DNA from: a virus
Length of the DNA: 64,000 bases
IMG/VR virus record: IMGVR_UViG_3300047440_000139
Location: 1-64,000 of that record
Reading direction: 5' to 3' (one strand)
The stretch's first letter is position 1. Every line of letters begins with the position of its first letter. The position numbers and the translations under genes are program-made. This document shows positions 54,010 to 63,449 of this stretch, in pieces. A model generated the notes under the pieces. The model saw only the letters and a list, made by a program, of their open reading frames with translations, searched no databases and was not told the origin of the DNA.

Positions 54010-55841
54010 GACGCGTGAAGCTCCTCCATCGTCGTCGCGAGATGGAGGCTCCTGACGTCGACGTTGCCGAGTATCTCGAAGGCGAGCTCCCGGCACTTGA
54101 AGGCGGTCACCCGGATGGGGTCGAGGCTGGTCGGATACAGGCTGGCCCGCAGCAGTTCGCCGTCGCCGTAGATGTTGACCTGCACGCTGCGCGCCCCGGA
54201 CGCGTGCGGCAGGTTCTGCAGCAGCGAGCCGTTGATGTCGAAGCGGTTGATCTCCGCGCCGTTGATCGCCCCCATCAGGTCGGGGTTGTTGTCCCAGATC
54301 AGCTGGTTCGCCAGCAGGGCCGCAGCGCGGGCGGCCTCGTAGGCGGCCTGATCCAGCACCTGGGCGTAGTCGGCGTCGAGGCGCAGCAGGCTGAACGTCA
54401 CCGCCCGGTCGTTGAACCACCGCTTCGACATCCAGCGGTAGCGCAGCGGCGTCAGCGGGTCGTCGTCCAGCTGGTAGATGTGGCTGTCGGTGTCGTGGAC
54501 GTAGAACAGGAACCCGTTCCTGGCGTCGACGTGCATGGCGCTGGCCGGGAGTTCCAAGAACGACAGCGCGGGAGGCTCGGTGCGGCTCAGCACCAGCGCA
54601 CGCGACGGAATTTCATTGGGAAATAGCCCGATGTACCGCCCCTCCAGCACCACCGCCTTCATGGTGGCGGGGTTCAGCGGCTGCCACTCGTCGACCGTGA
54701 ACAGGTCGCGGGTGACCACGGCCCGGGTGTCCGACGACAGCAGCACCAGCCCGTTGGGACTGGCGTAGATCACCCCGTCGTTGTCGGAGGCGATGGTCCC
54801 CTTGGCGAGGCACGGCTCGTAGAGCGGCACCCGCTCCGTGTACATCTCCCCGGGGAAGCCGCCGTGGATGAAGATCGGCGAGATGTCGGTCATCACCACC
54901 ACCGACGAGCCGATCACCCCCAGGCCGATGATGCGCAGCACCGGCAGGGTGATGGCGTAGGCCAGTGGCCACGCGTGCGGGTAGTAGGGCACCGAGAAGT
55001 AGACGGTGTTGCCGACGAACCCGACCAGCGAACCGCCCGGCAGGGCGACCAGTCCCTGCAGGTCGGCGGGCGGCGGTATCCAGCCGCCGGTCTGCAGCAC
55101 CTCGCCCAGCTGGGCGACCGTCTTCTTGTCGAGGTAGCTGACGTCGGCGACCGGGATTTCCGCGACGAACTGGAAGCTCTCCGTCGTGGCCCCGATCACC
55201 GTGCGGTAGATGCGGCGGTGGGTGACGTTCTGGTCGCCGACCGGGGCGTAGACCGGCAAGGTCACGGTCACCTCCGAGCCGACGCTGGGCACGTCGAGGT
55301 GGAGATCAGGCAGCGGCCCCGGCGGCGACGGCGCGCTCTCGGCCTTCACCGCGCCGAACGTCGAGACGTTGGTGTAGACGTAGGCACGCGTCTCCAGGGT
55401 GCCGGTGCCGACGGTGGTGACGGTCGCGCCGGGGGCGACCGCCGGGCCGACCACGCCCATGTCCATGAAGTCCGTCGGGTAGGGCTGCGCGCCGCTGGTG
55501 GCCATCGCCCAATTGGTCTTCTTCGGCGCACCGTCGCCCGTGTAGTAGATGCGGCTCTCGATGGTGTCGGCCACCGGGCTGGGCACCACGTCCACCTCGG
55601 TTTCCCACAACAGGAAGATGCTCTCGCCCGACGACCGGAACAGGCGGTAGAGCGTCTTGTAGGAGCCGACGGCAGGCGGCGGCTGCATCGCGGCGTCGAG
55701 CAGCCGGGGGCCTTTCCAGAAGCGGAGCTCCTTGGAGTACAGCTTCACGTTCGACGCAATCTGAGCGAAGCCGTCGCCCAGCAGCGTGGACGACAGCTTC
55801 GGGATCAGACCGTCGAAGGCCAGGACCCGGATCGCCGCCAT
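54006..55841 (-). CDS. Tail hub/stabilisation protein
   Basis: 611 residues. MAAIRVLAFDGLIPKLSSTL at the start and repeated beta-propeller-like strands (DNDGVIYASPNGLVLLSSDT; NGFLFYVHDTDSHIYQLDDD) match the tail nozzle or stabilisation proteins of P22-like and related podoviruses, which close the portal and hold fibres. No membrane or catalytic motif. ATGA junction with the spike gene. Confidence 0.75.
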   Translation of the reverse strand: MAAIRVLAFDGLIPKLSSTLLGDGFAQIASNVKLYSKELRFWKGPRLLDAAMQPPPAVGSYKTLYRLFRSSGESIFLLWETEVDVVPSPVADTIESRIYYTGDGAPKKTNWAMATSGAQPYPTDFMDMGVVGPAVAPGATVTTVGTGTLETRAYVYTNVSTFGAVKAESAPSPPGPLPDLHLDVPSVGSEVTVTLPVYAPVGDQNVTHRRIYRTVIGATTESFQFVAEIPVADVSYLDKKTVAQLGEVLQTGGWIPPPADLQGLVALPGGSLVGFVGNTVYFSVPYYPHAWPLAYAITLPVLRIIGLGVIGSSVVVMTDISPIFIHGGFPGEMYTERVPLYEPCLAKGTIASDNDGVIYASPNGLVLLSSDTRAVVTRDLFTVDEWQPLNPATMKAVVLEGRYIGLFPNEIPSRALVLSRTEPPALSFLELPASAMHVDARNGFLFYVHDTDSHIYQLDDDPLTPLRYRWMSKRWFNDRAVTFSLLRLDADYAQVLDQAAYEAARAAALLANQLIWDNNPDLMGAINGAEINRFDINGSLLQNLPHASGARSVQVNIYGDGELLRASLYPTSLDPIRVTAFKCRELAFEILGNVDVRSLHLATTMEELHAS

Positions 55842-55847
55842 GTGACC

Positions 55848-56147
55848 CTACTTCTTGGACTTCGGCTCTGCCGGGGGAGGCGGGGTCATCTGGTCCTCGG
55901 TCTCGACGCTGTCCTCGACCTTGAGGTCGTGGGTCTTCGGCTCGGGCGGCTTGATCGGCGCGTCGGGGTCTACCGGCACGCTGGGGTCCAGCCCGAGGAT
56001 CAGCTTGGCCTCGACGGTGTCCTCGGCGATGAACAGCCCCTGGACGTTCTTGCCCACGAGGACGTTGACGCCCTGGTGGTTGACGATCAGCTGACCGCCG
56101 ACGCTGTCCGCGCCTTCGATCGACTTGAGGGCATCTTGGAAGTTCAT
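55848..56147 (-). CDS. Small structural protein with acidic-basic tail
   Basis: 99 residues: MNFQDALKSIEGADSVGGQL and a beta-rich VNHQGVNVLVGKNVQGLFIA, then a Pro/Glu/Lys tail. GGAGACC lies before the ATG. Six nt upstream of the hub gene. Function unknown, probably tail-associated. Confidence 0.65.
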   Translation of the reverse strand: MNFQDALKSIEGADSVGGQLIVNHQGVNVLVGKNVQGLFIAEDTVEAKLILGLDPSVPVDPDAPIKPPEPKTHDLKVEDSVETEDQMTPPPPAEPKSKK

Positions 56148-56159
56148 GGTGGTCTCCTG

Positions 56160-56504
56160 CTAGTTGCCGTCGATGGTCACTTGGCCGACCGCTGTCAGGC
56201 CATCGGCGTCCGTGATGGTACACTGGTTCACGCTGTGCAGCGGCACGTCACCGTAGAGGTAAAACTGCACGACCTGGGCGGTTGCACTCGGGGTGATGCC
56301 GATGACGTCGCCGGACACATGGAGCCACTGGTAGGTGTAGGGCGCTCGGCCTCCTGTCGGAACCGCGAAGATGTTCGGGGTGTAGGCGTCGCCGTTGAAC
56401 GGCCAGAAGACGTGGACCGCGTCGGGCGCGCACTCGGCAGAGAACAGCTGCGGCGGCGGGCCGCTGCCGAGGCACCCGGCGACAGCCACCATGATCCCGG
56501 TCAC
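56160..56504 (-). CDS. Small beta protein with possible lipobox
   Basis: 114 residues from GTG 56504, overlapping the stop of the fibre gene. MTGIMVAVAGCLGSGPPPQL has VAGC, a lipobox-like sequence, but a very short N-region lacking positive charge. The rest is beta-rich and ends with an Ig/PKD-like YTYQWLHVSGDVIGITPSAT. It could be a tail decoration domain or a lipoprotein. Confidence 0.6.
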   Translation of the reverse strand: MTGIMVAVAGCLGSGPPPQLFSAECAPDAVHVFWPFNGDAYTPNIFAVPTGGRAPYTYQWLHVSGDVIGITPSATAQVVQFYLYGDVPLHSVNQCTITDADGLTAVGQVTIDGN

Positions 56505-57448
56505 GACAGGCCCATCCCGTAGACCCACCACTCGGTGCCATCCATCTTCTCCAGCACGCAGGTGCCGGGGGCCGCCAGGGTCCGAGCGCCGACCGCGTTG
56601 CTGGGCAGCCAGCGCAGCACCACTCCGGCCGGGGGCGAGATGACCACCGAGCCGCCCCGGTTCACCACCTTGATCAGGCCGCCGATCAGGATGTGGACCG
56701 CCGCGTCGGTGGGGATGCTGTAGACGTTGTTGCCCGCCGTGTGCAGCACCTGCCTGCCGTTGTCGACGAAGCCGAAGGTGTAGTCGGAGTTCTGGACGTT
56801 GGTCGGCAGCGCGCGGTAGCCACCCGAGTTCACGGTGCCGTCGTGGACTTCGTAGAGCACGTTGCCCTTGACGGCCCCGTCGATCGCCAGCTGCAGCTTG
56901 GTCGTGGCGTTCAGCCATTCGAGGCTGACGACGTAGGCCCCCATCTGCTTGACCGGGGTGAAGCCCAGGTTCGCGGCGGCCGCGCCGATGTCGAGGAAGC
57001 TCTCGTGGATGAACCGGCCCTGGAACAGCTGGTTGCCGCCGACCGCGCCGTTGGCGATCTTGCCGGTGGTGATCGCGCCCGCAGCGATCATCGCCCCGGT
57101 GATGATGCCCGGCGCGGTCGGGAACCGAGCGGCCGTGAGCGGCGCAGAGGAGATGGAGTTGATGGCCCCGGCGGTGAGCCGGTGCTCAGCCTTCTCCCCG
57201 GCGGCGAGCGCCCGCGCCGTGGTCCCCTCCTGGCCGCGCACCACCGTCAGGGTGTCGCCGGTCTTGGCCGTACACCAGACGACCTCGATCTCGTTGGCAG
57301 GGTTGACCACGGTGACCGGGAAGAACTCGCCTGCCAGCGGCGATGGGAACTTGTCCCCCTGCCCACCGGACAGTGTCAGCGCCGTCGCGTCCGGTGTGTA
57401 GGACGCGGCGAGGGTGCCGACCGCATTGTTGGTGAAGATCGGCGTCAT
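56501..57448 (-). CDS. Tail fibre-like protein
   Basis: 315 residues. N-terminus TPIFTNNAVGTLAASYTPDA and LTLSGGQGDKFPSP ... GDTLTVVRGQEGTTARALAA is the common phage module found at fibre starts. An Ala/Gly/Ile-rich shaft follows (GIITGAMIAAGAITTGKIAN), then a beta-rich C-terminal domain. Likely part of the host-range fibre set. Confidence 0.78.
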   Translation of the reverse strand: MTPIFTNNAVGTLAASYTPDATALTLSGGQGDKFPSPLAGEFFPVTVVNPANEIEVVWCTAKTGDTLTVVRGQEGTTARALAAGEKAEHRLTAGAINSISSAPLTAARFPTAPGIITGAMIAAGAITTGKIANGAVGGNQLFQGRFIHESFLDIGAAAANLGFTPVKQMGAYVVSLEWLNATTKLQLAIDGAVKGNVLYEVHDGTVNSGGYRALPTNVQNSDYTFGFVDNGRQVLHTAGNNVYSIPTDAAVHILIGGLIKVVNRGGSVVISPPAGVVLRWLPSNAVGARTLAAPGTCVLEKMDGTEWWVYGMGLS

Positions 57449-57452
57449 GGCC

Positions 57453-57899
57453 TTACCCGACCGTGACGGTCCACGTCACGTTGAGCGTGTCACCGGGGGC
57501 CTTGTTGACGACGGCGTAGGTGGTGCGGGCCAGCATGTTGCCCGCCGCTGCGGCGCTGAACAGGCCAGCCTCGACCAGGGCTCCGGTGCCCACCCCCGGC
57601 GCGAAGCTGGCGGTGTAGGTGATCACCGCGCCGACGACGGTGGTCGCGGTGAAGGCGACGCGCGACCCGGCCACCTCCGCGCCCAGGGTGGTGTCGCCGA
57701 GCGCCGGGGCGACGGCGCTGGTGCCGAGCGCCATGTGGCTCATGGGCGGAAGGGTCGGGGCCGCCTTCATGCGGTCGGCGATGACGCCCTTGCCGACCAA
57801 GGTGACGAGGTTGTCGACCTCCCAGACGAGCTCGCTGCCGTCCTCGCGGAGCAGCTGGAACTGCAACCGGCCCTTCATCTCGATGAGATCGTCGAACAT
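57453..57899 (-). CDS. Small fibre-associated protein
   Basis: 148 residues. MFDDLIEMKGRLQFQLLRED begins a beta-rich, Ala/Gly/Thr-rich protein that resembles small phage proteins found beside fibres (VGKGVIADRM ... MALGTSAVAPALGDTTLGAE). Possibly a baseplate or fibre network component. Confidence 0.68.
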   Translation of the reverse strand: MFDDLIEMKGRLQFQLLREDGSELVWEVDNLVTLVGKGVIADRMKAAPTLPPMSHMALGTSAVAPALGDTTLGAEVAGSRVAFTATTVVGAVITYTASFAPGVGTGALVEAGLFSAAAAGNMLARTTYAVVNKAPGDTLNVTWTVTVG

Positions 57900-57953
57900 G
57901 GTTGGCTCCTGTGCGAGCGTCCGCCGGACGCTAACTGTTGAGGGTGTCGCTGA

Positions 57954-59210
57954 CTAGGCATCGCGCAACTCGAAGCCGGAGTTGGCCGCCAAGCCGCCGG
58001 TCATCGTCGAGACACCCGCCACCGCTCCGGTCAGCCGGTCGTGGATGTTGAGGAAGAAAATCCCATCGCTGACGGCCATGCGATCCGCGAACCCCGCCGC
58101 CGGTCCGACGTAGGACCCCGCCTGCGCGTGCATGAACATCATCTGCGCGCGGGCCTTCGGGTCTGGCGTCGGCCACGTCACCGACATGGGAGGTGTGGTC
58201 GTGCCGTCGACGATGCCGAAGTAGACCCGGGCGGCGACCTTGGGTCCCCGGTAGATCGCGTACATGAAGCTTTGGCTGAACCCCGATACGGTGATGTTGG
58301 TGAGGTTGTCGAGCACCTTCCAGCTGTAGGAGGCTGCGTAACCATAGTTGAAGTTCACGGTCGTCCAACCGGCCCCACTCGGTGTCCCCGCTCCGTAGTG
58401 GCAGTAGACGAGGACTAGGTCGCCGACTTGCGCCCCGTTACTCGAAACCGGGATTACACCTGACGTATCGCCCACCGCGATGGGCCTGACCGGGGGCGAG
58501 CCGCTGCTGCTCGGGAACTCGGCGGTCGGAGGGGCGAAGTTGGCGGTGTAGCGCGCGACGCCCCGAGTGATCCTCAGGTCGTCCAGCGACCCCGTGAATT
58601 TGCCAGACCCGCCGCCGTTAAACGACCCGATCAGGAGCGTGTTATTGGTGTCGCTGAACAGCGACCCAGACACCGCCTGCGACGCGCCCGCGACCCCGTT
58701 GGTGTAGACCTTGATTGTGCTCCCTGAGCGGACCGCAGCAACGTGGTTCCACTGGTTCAGCGTCAAGACCGGACCTGTTGCGGTGATCGCAGCATTGCCG
58801 TCTACCGACACGCCGAACACCGGGGTCAGGGTGTCGACGTAGAGGATGAACTGGTTCGCGTTCGGCAAGCCCGACGACGCCCACCGGCTGATGACGGTGA
58901 AGGGACCTACCCCGCCGTTGGTGGGGTAGACCCACGCCTCGACCGTGAAGTCCCCGGCTCCGAAATAGTCGAGCAGGTCGTTGGGGGAGCTTATCGACCC
59001 CGTGGTGTTGAAGTTGAGTGCCGCCGTGCCGAACTTCTTGTTTCCCGTGGTGAGCAGCGGCGGCGAGCCGACGACGCTGAACGCGCGATTGTAGGGGCCG
59101 CTGTCGGTGTAGGTCTGCGCGCCGTTCGCCCCGTCGCAATGCATCAGCAGGGTCACGTTCGCCCAGGCCGGATCGGTCACGCTGAAGCTGTTGATGCCGA
59201 TCGGCCTCAT
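57954..59210 (-). CDS. Fibre/adhesin with LamG-type lectin domain
   Basis: 418 residues from ATG 59210 (ATGA overlap with the upstream fibre). Residues 15-220 form a concanavalin-like LamG domain: VTLLMHCDGANGAQTYTDSG, AALNFNTTGSISSPNDLLDY, DFTVEAWVYPTNGGVGPFTV, NQWNHVAAVRSGSTIKVYTN and GSLDDLRITRGVARYTANF. The C-terminal 190 residues form another beta domain. LamG domains bind glycans, so this is a receptor-recognition candidate. Confidence 0.85.
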   Translation of the reverse strand: MRPIGINSFSVTDPAWANVTLLMHCDGANGAQTYTDSGPYNRAFSVVGSPPLLTTGNKKFGTAALNFNTTGSISSPNDLLDYFGAGDFTVEAWVYPTNGGVGPFTVISRWASSGLPNANQFILYVDTLTPVFGVSVDGNAAITATGPVLTLNQWNHVAAVRSGSTIKVYTNGVAGASQAVSGSLFSDTNNTLLIGSFNGGGSGKFTGSLDDLRITRGVARYTANFAPPTAEFPSSSGSPPVRPIAVGDTSGVIPVSSNGAQVGDLVLVYCHYGAGTPSGAGWTTVNFNYGYAASYSWKVLDNLTNITVSGFSQSFMYAIYRGPKVAARVYFGIVDGTTTPPMSVTWPTPDPKARAQMMFMHAQAGSYVGPAAGFADRMAVSDGIFFLNIHDRLTGAVAGVSTMTGGLAANSGFELRDA

Positions 59211-60754
59211 GCGATCAGGTCCCCGACCAGCCACCAGTCGTCCGGGTTGATCTGGACCAGCGAAGCGCCAGCGGCGATCTCCTTGATCTTCCGCTTACCG
59301 CCAGCGCTGGTCAGGCTGACGCCCGCCCCAGGCGCGAATGTCACCGTTCCTCCCGCCCATTGCACGAAGTCGATCCGTGCGTCAGTTCCCCACGCGCCAG
59401 CGGACTGCGGCGGGATGGTGATAATCGCTGGAGCAGCGTTCACCATCACGACCAGCGCGCCCTGATCCACCGCCGGTGACAGCGTGTAGTTGCCGCTCGG
59501 CGCGGGCCTGTTCCAGTACCGGCCCCGAGGCTCGGGCTTGTCGTTGTTGGCGCCGAAGGTGAAGTCCTGGGCGAAGGCGAAGCGGTAGGCTCCATCGCCA
59601 ACGACTTGGATCAGTTTGGTAGTGCTATCCGCGAAGCCGATAAAACCCGCGCGTGTAGCTGCGGCGTCAAAGAAATCAATGTATCCAGTGTTCGATACTC
59701 CGCCCGGGCTAAGACCGGCATAGCCGATACCTGCGGTGGCGCTTTTTGCGAATACTCTTGCGGTCGTAACAGCCCCATCAACGTTGAGGCTCTGACCGAC
59801 CGGATTGAAGGTCGCGACGTGCGTGCCGCCGAGGATCAGGTCGAGGCTGTTTCCGGGGAACTGGTAGACCCACGCCCCCAGCTTTCCGGGCGTGATGCTG
59901 TCGAAGTAGTGAACCGAGTTGACCCCGGCCTGCCCGCCGAGCGCGACCATACCGCTCGGGCCAGCGCCGACGGAGAGGGCTCTAACCGCGCTGGAGAACG
60001 TGCCGTTGGTGGCCGTCAGGCCGCCGAGCAGGTCCATATTCCCGGTCGGCGCAAGCTGCATGACCAGCGTCGGGCCGATGTAGTAGGTCAGGTACTTCGA
60101 CGCGGTGTCGTAGTTGAGGTAGGTCGGGTTCGTGCTGTCGAACGTCAGCCGCCCGAACCCGGCGGCGCTCGAAAACGCAGCGCCTGCCCCGGTCTGAGAG
60201 ATGAAGGCGGGGGCGTACATTGCCGCCGCCGACTGGATCGTCCCACCCGCAACAATGTTGCCGCTCGTGGTGATGTGGCCTGCCGCCCCGTCGATGAACA
60301 CCTGCGCAGCAGGACCGAAAAACTGGAACTGCTTCGCGGCCTTATCCCAGAGGATCGCGGCGTTCGCGGCACCCTGCTCGAAGTAGAGGATCGAGTTCGC
60401 GGCGCCAGAGGTCAGCAACATCGCCCCGCCAGCACCAGCAGACACCGGTCCGGTGAACACGCCCGCGCCCGAGTAGACGCTGGCGAAGCGGAGGGTCGGG
60501 GAGCCGATATTCTGGGTGCCGTCCGCAGAGGGTAGAAGGTGCCCAGGGTCGCTGACCAAGAGCGTCGAGTTCTGGATCACCTTCCCGGTCGCCGTGTCGA
60601 AGCGCGCGATGGCGTTGTCGGTCGCCCCGGCCGGACCAACCACGTCACCTACGGGGGTCGCCGCGATCCCGGCGTTGAGGTTGGTGAAGTTGGCGTCCAA
60701 CTCGGCGTTGGTGAGCGGGCTGCCCTTCCCGGCACGGGTGACGATCGCAACCAT
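59207..60754 (-). CDS. Long tail fibre protein
   Basis: 515 residues. MVAIVTRAGKGSPLTNAELD ANFTNLN is a widely used N-terminal fibre module. Repeated Gly/Ala/Ser/Thr beta turns (SVYSGAGVFTGPVSAGAGGA; AAMYAPAFISQTGAGAAFSS) give a fibrous shaft, and the C-terminus is a compact beta domain ending VQINPDDWWLVGDLIA. No S74 domain here. Confidence 0.85.
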   Translation of the reverse strand: MVAIVTRAGKGSPLTNAELDANFTNLNAGIAATPVGDVVGPAGATDNAIARFDTATGKVIQNSTLLVSDPGHLLPSADGTQNIGSPTLRFASVYSGAGVFTGPVSAGAGGAMLLTSGAANSILYFEQGAANAAILWDKAAKQFQFFGPAAQVFIDGAAGHITTSGNIVAGGTIQSAAAMYAPAFISQTGAGAAFSSAAGFGRLTFDSTNPTYLNYDTASKYLTYYIGPTLVMQLAPTGNMDLLGGLTATNGTFSSAVRALSVGAGPSGMVALGGQAGVNSVHYFDSITPGKLGAWVYQFPGNSLDLILGGTHVATFNPVGQSLNVDGAVTTARVFAKSATAGIGYAGLSPGGVSNTGYIDFFDAAATRAGFIGFADSTTKLIQVVGDGAYRFAFAQDFTFGANNDKPEPRGRYWNRPAPSGNYTLSPAVDQGALVVMVNAAPAIITIPPQSAGAWGTDARIDFVQWAGGTVTFAPGAGVSLTSAGGKRKIKEIAAGASLVQINPDDWWLVGDLIA

Positions 60755-61275
60755 CAGAAGACCCTCGTCTCGCCGACGTAGTCCGTCGGGGTCAGGAAGT
60801 AGTCGGGCGCGGCATAGTCGTACCGGCTGAGGAAGCCTGCGTCACTCGCGGTCACGTCGTCGCTGAACCCGATCTCGTCGCCCCGCTTCATCGAGAGCGC
60901 ATCGCCCATCGTCACGCTGTCGGCCAGAGGCAGGGCGATGACGCGGTCCAGCACATAGGATAGATTGTCGGTGACGGTGACGCCGTCCGCGAGTGTCCTC
61001 TCGAAGATCGACACCCGGGTGGCCGCGTCGTCCATGACCACGCTGTCGGCGACGAAGCGGTTGTACTCCTGGGTGTAGCTGAACCCGCCGTCGTCCACCG
61101 TCACCACATCGGCGAACGCCCTGGCGTAGATCATCTCCAGGGTCACCTCGTCGGTGACCACCACCTCGTCGCGGTAGCGCGGGTCGGCGAAGTAGTCGAC
61201 GAACACGCTCGCGCCGTACTCAAGGTCGACGGCCTGCAGGATGGCGATGATCTTGCGGCCGCCGCCGTCAGCCAT
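60754..61275 (-). CDS. Repeat-containing acidic structural protein
   Basis: 173 residues built from four or five copies of an Asp/Val-rich unit (DEVVVTDEVTLEMIYARAFA; DVVTVDDGGFSYTQEYNRFV; DSVVMDDAATRVSIFERTLA; DGVTVTDNLSYVLDRVIALP; DSVTMGDALSMKRGDEIGFS). The period is about 20-23 residues, suggesting stacked beta hairpins. It joins fibre and adaptor genes, so probably a fibre connector. Confidence 0.7.
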   Translation of the reverse strand: MADGGGRKIIAILQAVDLEYGASVFVDYFADPRYRDEVVVTDEVTLEMIYARAFADVVTVDDGGFSYTQEYNRFVADSVVMDDAATRVSIFERTLADGVTVTDNLSYVLDRVIALPLADSVTMGDALSMKRGDEIGFSDDVTASDAGFLSRYDYAAPDYFLTPTDYVGETRVF

Positions 61276-61651
61276 CGAAGTCCTCCCGCAGCACGAACTG
61301 CAGGCGGGTGAAGACGGTGAAGGCGTTGCCAGGGCCGGAGGCGACTTCTATCTCACCCAGGTAGCGGCCGGGCGAGAGGTTCAGGTTGCCTTGCAGGAAC
61401 CCGAACCTCACCCGACCCCCGCTCCCGGGGGTCGGGTACTGGCTGATGTCGGCATGGATCAGGTCGGCCTGCAGGGTGCCCGGCAGCAATTCGCCCGGCA
61501 GCACGAACAGCACCTCGTCGCGGTCCCACGGCTTGAACAGCAGCCGCACCGTCGCCAGCGAGATGTCCAGCAGGTCGTCCGGCTGGCGCAGCTGCACGTA
61601 GATGACGGGCCGGGTGTCGCCGACCACGAGGTGGATGCGACCCGTGCTCAC
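61268..61651 (-). CDS. Baseplate BppU-N-like domain protein
   Basis: 127 residues from GTG 61651, overlapping the upstream stop. IHLVVGDTRPVIYVQLRQPD and ISLATVRLLFKPWD follow the N-terminal pattern of BppU-like phage proteins (D-x-x-P ... DLSxATVxF). GRYLGEIEVASGPGNAFTVF gives later strands. Such domains anchor fibres. Confidence 0.68.
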   Translation of the reverse strand: MSTGRIHLVVGDTRPVIYVQLRQPDDLLDISLATVRLLFKPWDRDEVLFVLPGELLPGTLQADLIHADISQYPTPGSGGRVRFGFLQGNLNLSPGRYLGEIEVASGPGNAFTVFTRLQFVLREDFDG

Positions 61652-62301
61652 ACCCACCTCCGCATCTGCACGCTCTGGACCGCCCGGGTGTGGTCGCGCA
61701 TCCGCCGGGCCTTGGCCTCGCTCACCCCGCCGTAGAAGCGGTTCCACAGCAGCGGCGCGCTGGACGGGTCGTAGTAGGGCTGGCCCGCCGTCTCCACCAG
61801 CCGCGCCCGCGCGCCGTAGGCCAGGGGCTCGGCGTAGTAGTTGAAGACGCTGTCGTCGATCTCGACGGCGTCGGGGGTGGGCTGCACGGCGCAGAGGATG
61901 AGCATCTTGCCGAAGGCGGCGATCGCGTTCGCGTCCGGCCCGTCGATCAGGCAGATGTCGAGCGCGCTCAGCTGGGTGTAGTAGCGCGGGGACCCGATCC
62001 GGGTGGTCCAGAGGCTGCCCCACATCTGGTCGGCGCGGTCCTTGGTGATCGGCTCAAGGAGGCCATGCCGGTTCTCGATCTCCACCCGCATGACCGTGGC
62101 AGGCACGGTGTCGGGCGGCACCTCCAGTTCGTAGATCGACTGGTTCTCGATCAGGGTGACCGGCTCCAGCATCTCCTGCTGCCAGAGCGTCAGCTTGTAG
62201 AACTCGATGGCGGCGAAGCGCGCGGCCACGACCGCCGCCGGGGCGCTGCAGTCCCGGACGAACGGCAGGATCAGCGGGGTGAGCTCGAAGATCGCGGTCA
62301 T
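61648..62301 (-). CDS. Head-tail adaptor-like structural protein
   Basis: 217 residues, starting MTAIFELTPLILPFVRDCSA. Helical first half with FYKLTLWQQEMLEPVTLIEN, then mixed. The order coat, adaptor (62298), this gene, tail fibre connectors fits a head-completion or tail-adaptor protein. No family signature. Confidence 0.65.
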   Translation of the reverse strand: MTAIFELTPLILPFVRDCSAPAAVVAARFAAIEFYKLTLWQQEMLEPVTLIENQSIYELEVPPDTVPATVMRVEIENRHGLLEPITKDRADQMWGSLWTTRIGSPRYYTQLSALDICLIDGPDANAIAAFGKMLILCAVQPTPDAVEIDDSVFNYYAEPLAYGARARLVETAGQPYYDPSSAPLLWNRFYGGVSEAKARRMRDHTRAVQSVQMRRWV

Positions 62302-62984
62302 GCGGCTGCACCCTTGTCGGTGAGATCAGGCGGGCCCAGCTGCTTGTTCGGGCTCTGCTCCAGTTCGGCGGCTTGGTGGCCGGTGATGAACATCTGGAAC
62401 AGGCCGAGATACGCCTGGGCCTTGTCGTTGCCCGCTGCGTAGTCGGTGTCCTTCTGGTGCGCCCGGAACATCACGTAGTCGAACAGCGCCGTCTGGTAGA
62501 GGTCCTCGACCGTCATCAGGCTGGTCATCGAGGTGAAGTCCGGCGGGCTCACGGCCCGGCTCACCTCGATGAAACTGGACCCGGTCGACGGCGGGTAGAC
62601 GTAGTACACGCGTGGCTGCTTTGGGTCGTAGGTGTAGTGCAGCACCGTGTCGCTGCGGCGTGACGCGTGCCAGTTCGGGTCCACCCGGTCGAGGTTCTCC
62701 CGGCTGACCACCGTCACCACCCTCCCCGGCGTCTGGCCGTCGGTTCCCATGTTCCGCTTGATGTCGAGCAGCAGGAATGATCCGGCCGGGAGTGACTGCT
62801 TGGTGCCCTCCACGAGGGCCAGGGGGTCGGTCACGTCCCCGAGCGAGGGGTCCATGGCCACAATGGTCCGCTGGCCGTCAGAGAGCCACCGCAGGAGCTC
62901 CTCGTCGCTCCACCGCTGGGTGGCCAACTCGTCGATCAGCTGCGTGCGAACGCGGGTCAGGATGGTCTGTGCCGTGACGGGCAT
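62298..62984 (-). CDS. Head-tail connector (DUF6682-like)
   Basis: 228 residues. MPVTAQTILTRVRTQLIDEL then RWSDEELLRWLSDGQRTIVA is a typical head-tail connector N-terminus; the middle is beta-rich (PRVYYVYPPSTGSSFIEVSR) and the end helical. Similar phage adaptor proteins are annotated DUF6682. ATGA overlap with the next gene. It lies after coat and the intervening HNH gene. Confidence 0.72.
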   Translation of the reverse strand: MPVTAQTILTRVRTQLIDELATQRWSDEELLRWLSDGQRTIVAMDPSLGDVTDPLALVEGTKQSLPAGSFLLLDIKRNMGTDGQTPGRVVTVVSRENLDRVDPNWHASRRSDTVLHYTYDPKQPRVYYVYPPSTGSSFIEVSRAVSPPDFTSMTSLMTVEDLYQTALFDYVMFRAHQKDTDYAAGNDKAQAYLGLFQMFITGHQAAELEQSPNKQLGPPDLTDKGAAA

Positions 62985-62990
62985 CAGCAG

Positions 62991-63449
62991 TCACCCCATG
63001 TCGGGCCAGTGGCGGTTACGCTTCCGACGATTGTCGCTTGAGGGCACGATTGCGAGGTTCGCCTCGACGTGCAGGCCGCAGACGAGATCGTGCTTGAGGG
63101 GGACGATGTGGTCGACGTGGACATCCTCGCCTCCTGCGTTTCGCTGCCCGGCCTCCACGTAGATCGCCTTGATCTTGGCAGGGTCGGCCCACGCGACGTT
63201 AGCACTGTACTCGTCGGCGCGCTTCTTAGCGCGAGAGCAGCTGCTGTACGCCTTCCGCAGGGCGGGGTTGGCTGCCAGCCACTTCGCCACCGACGCATCC
63301 TGTCGAGCCCTCGTTTCTGGCTGCGACATGCGCGTCCGGTTGTAGCTGTTCCAGCACTCCTTGCAGTACAGCTGTCGACCGGACGCCTTGGTGCGGTTGT
63401 TGTGAAAGGCATCGAGCGGCTTGTCAGTTCTACACCGGGGACATCTCAT
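62991..63449 (-). CDS. HNH endonuclease with zinc finger, between coat and connector
   Basis: 152 residues. N-terminal zinc finger CPRC ... YCKECWNSYN, then a helical linker and the HNH core: VHVDHIVPLKHDLVCGLHVE followed by NLAIVPSSDNRRKRN. This is the compact phage/homing HNH type with a DH pair. Inserted between coat and connector in the late operon. Its start codon lies at the tip of a 14-bp hairpin, so translation is probably controlled. Confidence 0.88.
   Translation of the reverse strand: MRCPRCRTDKPLDAFHNNRTKASGRQLYCKECWNSYNRTRMSQPETRARQDASVAKWLAANPALRKAYSSCSRAKKRADEYSANVAWADPAKIKAIYVEAGQRNAGGEDVHVDHIVPLKHDLVCGLHVEANLAIVPSSDNRRKRNRHWPDMG

Noticed and set aside
54849-54856. CCCCGGGG in the tail hub gene as a further repeat copy
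   Set aside because: Flanks (CTCCCCGGGGAAG) do not match the GTTTA/TAAAC arms; simple coincidence in GC-rich DNA.
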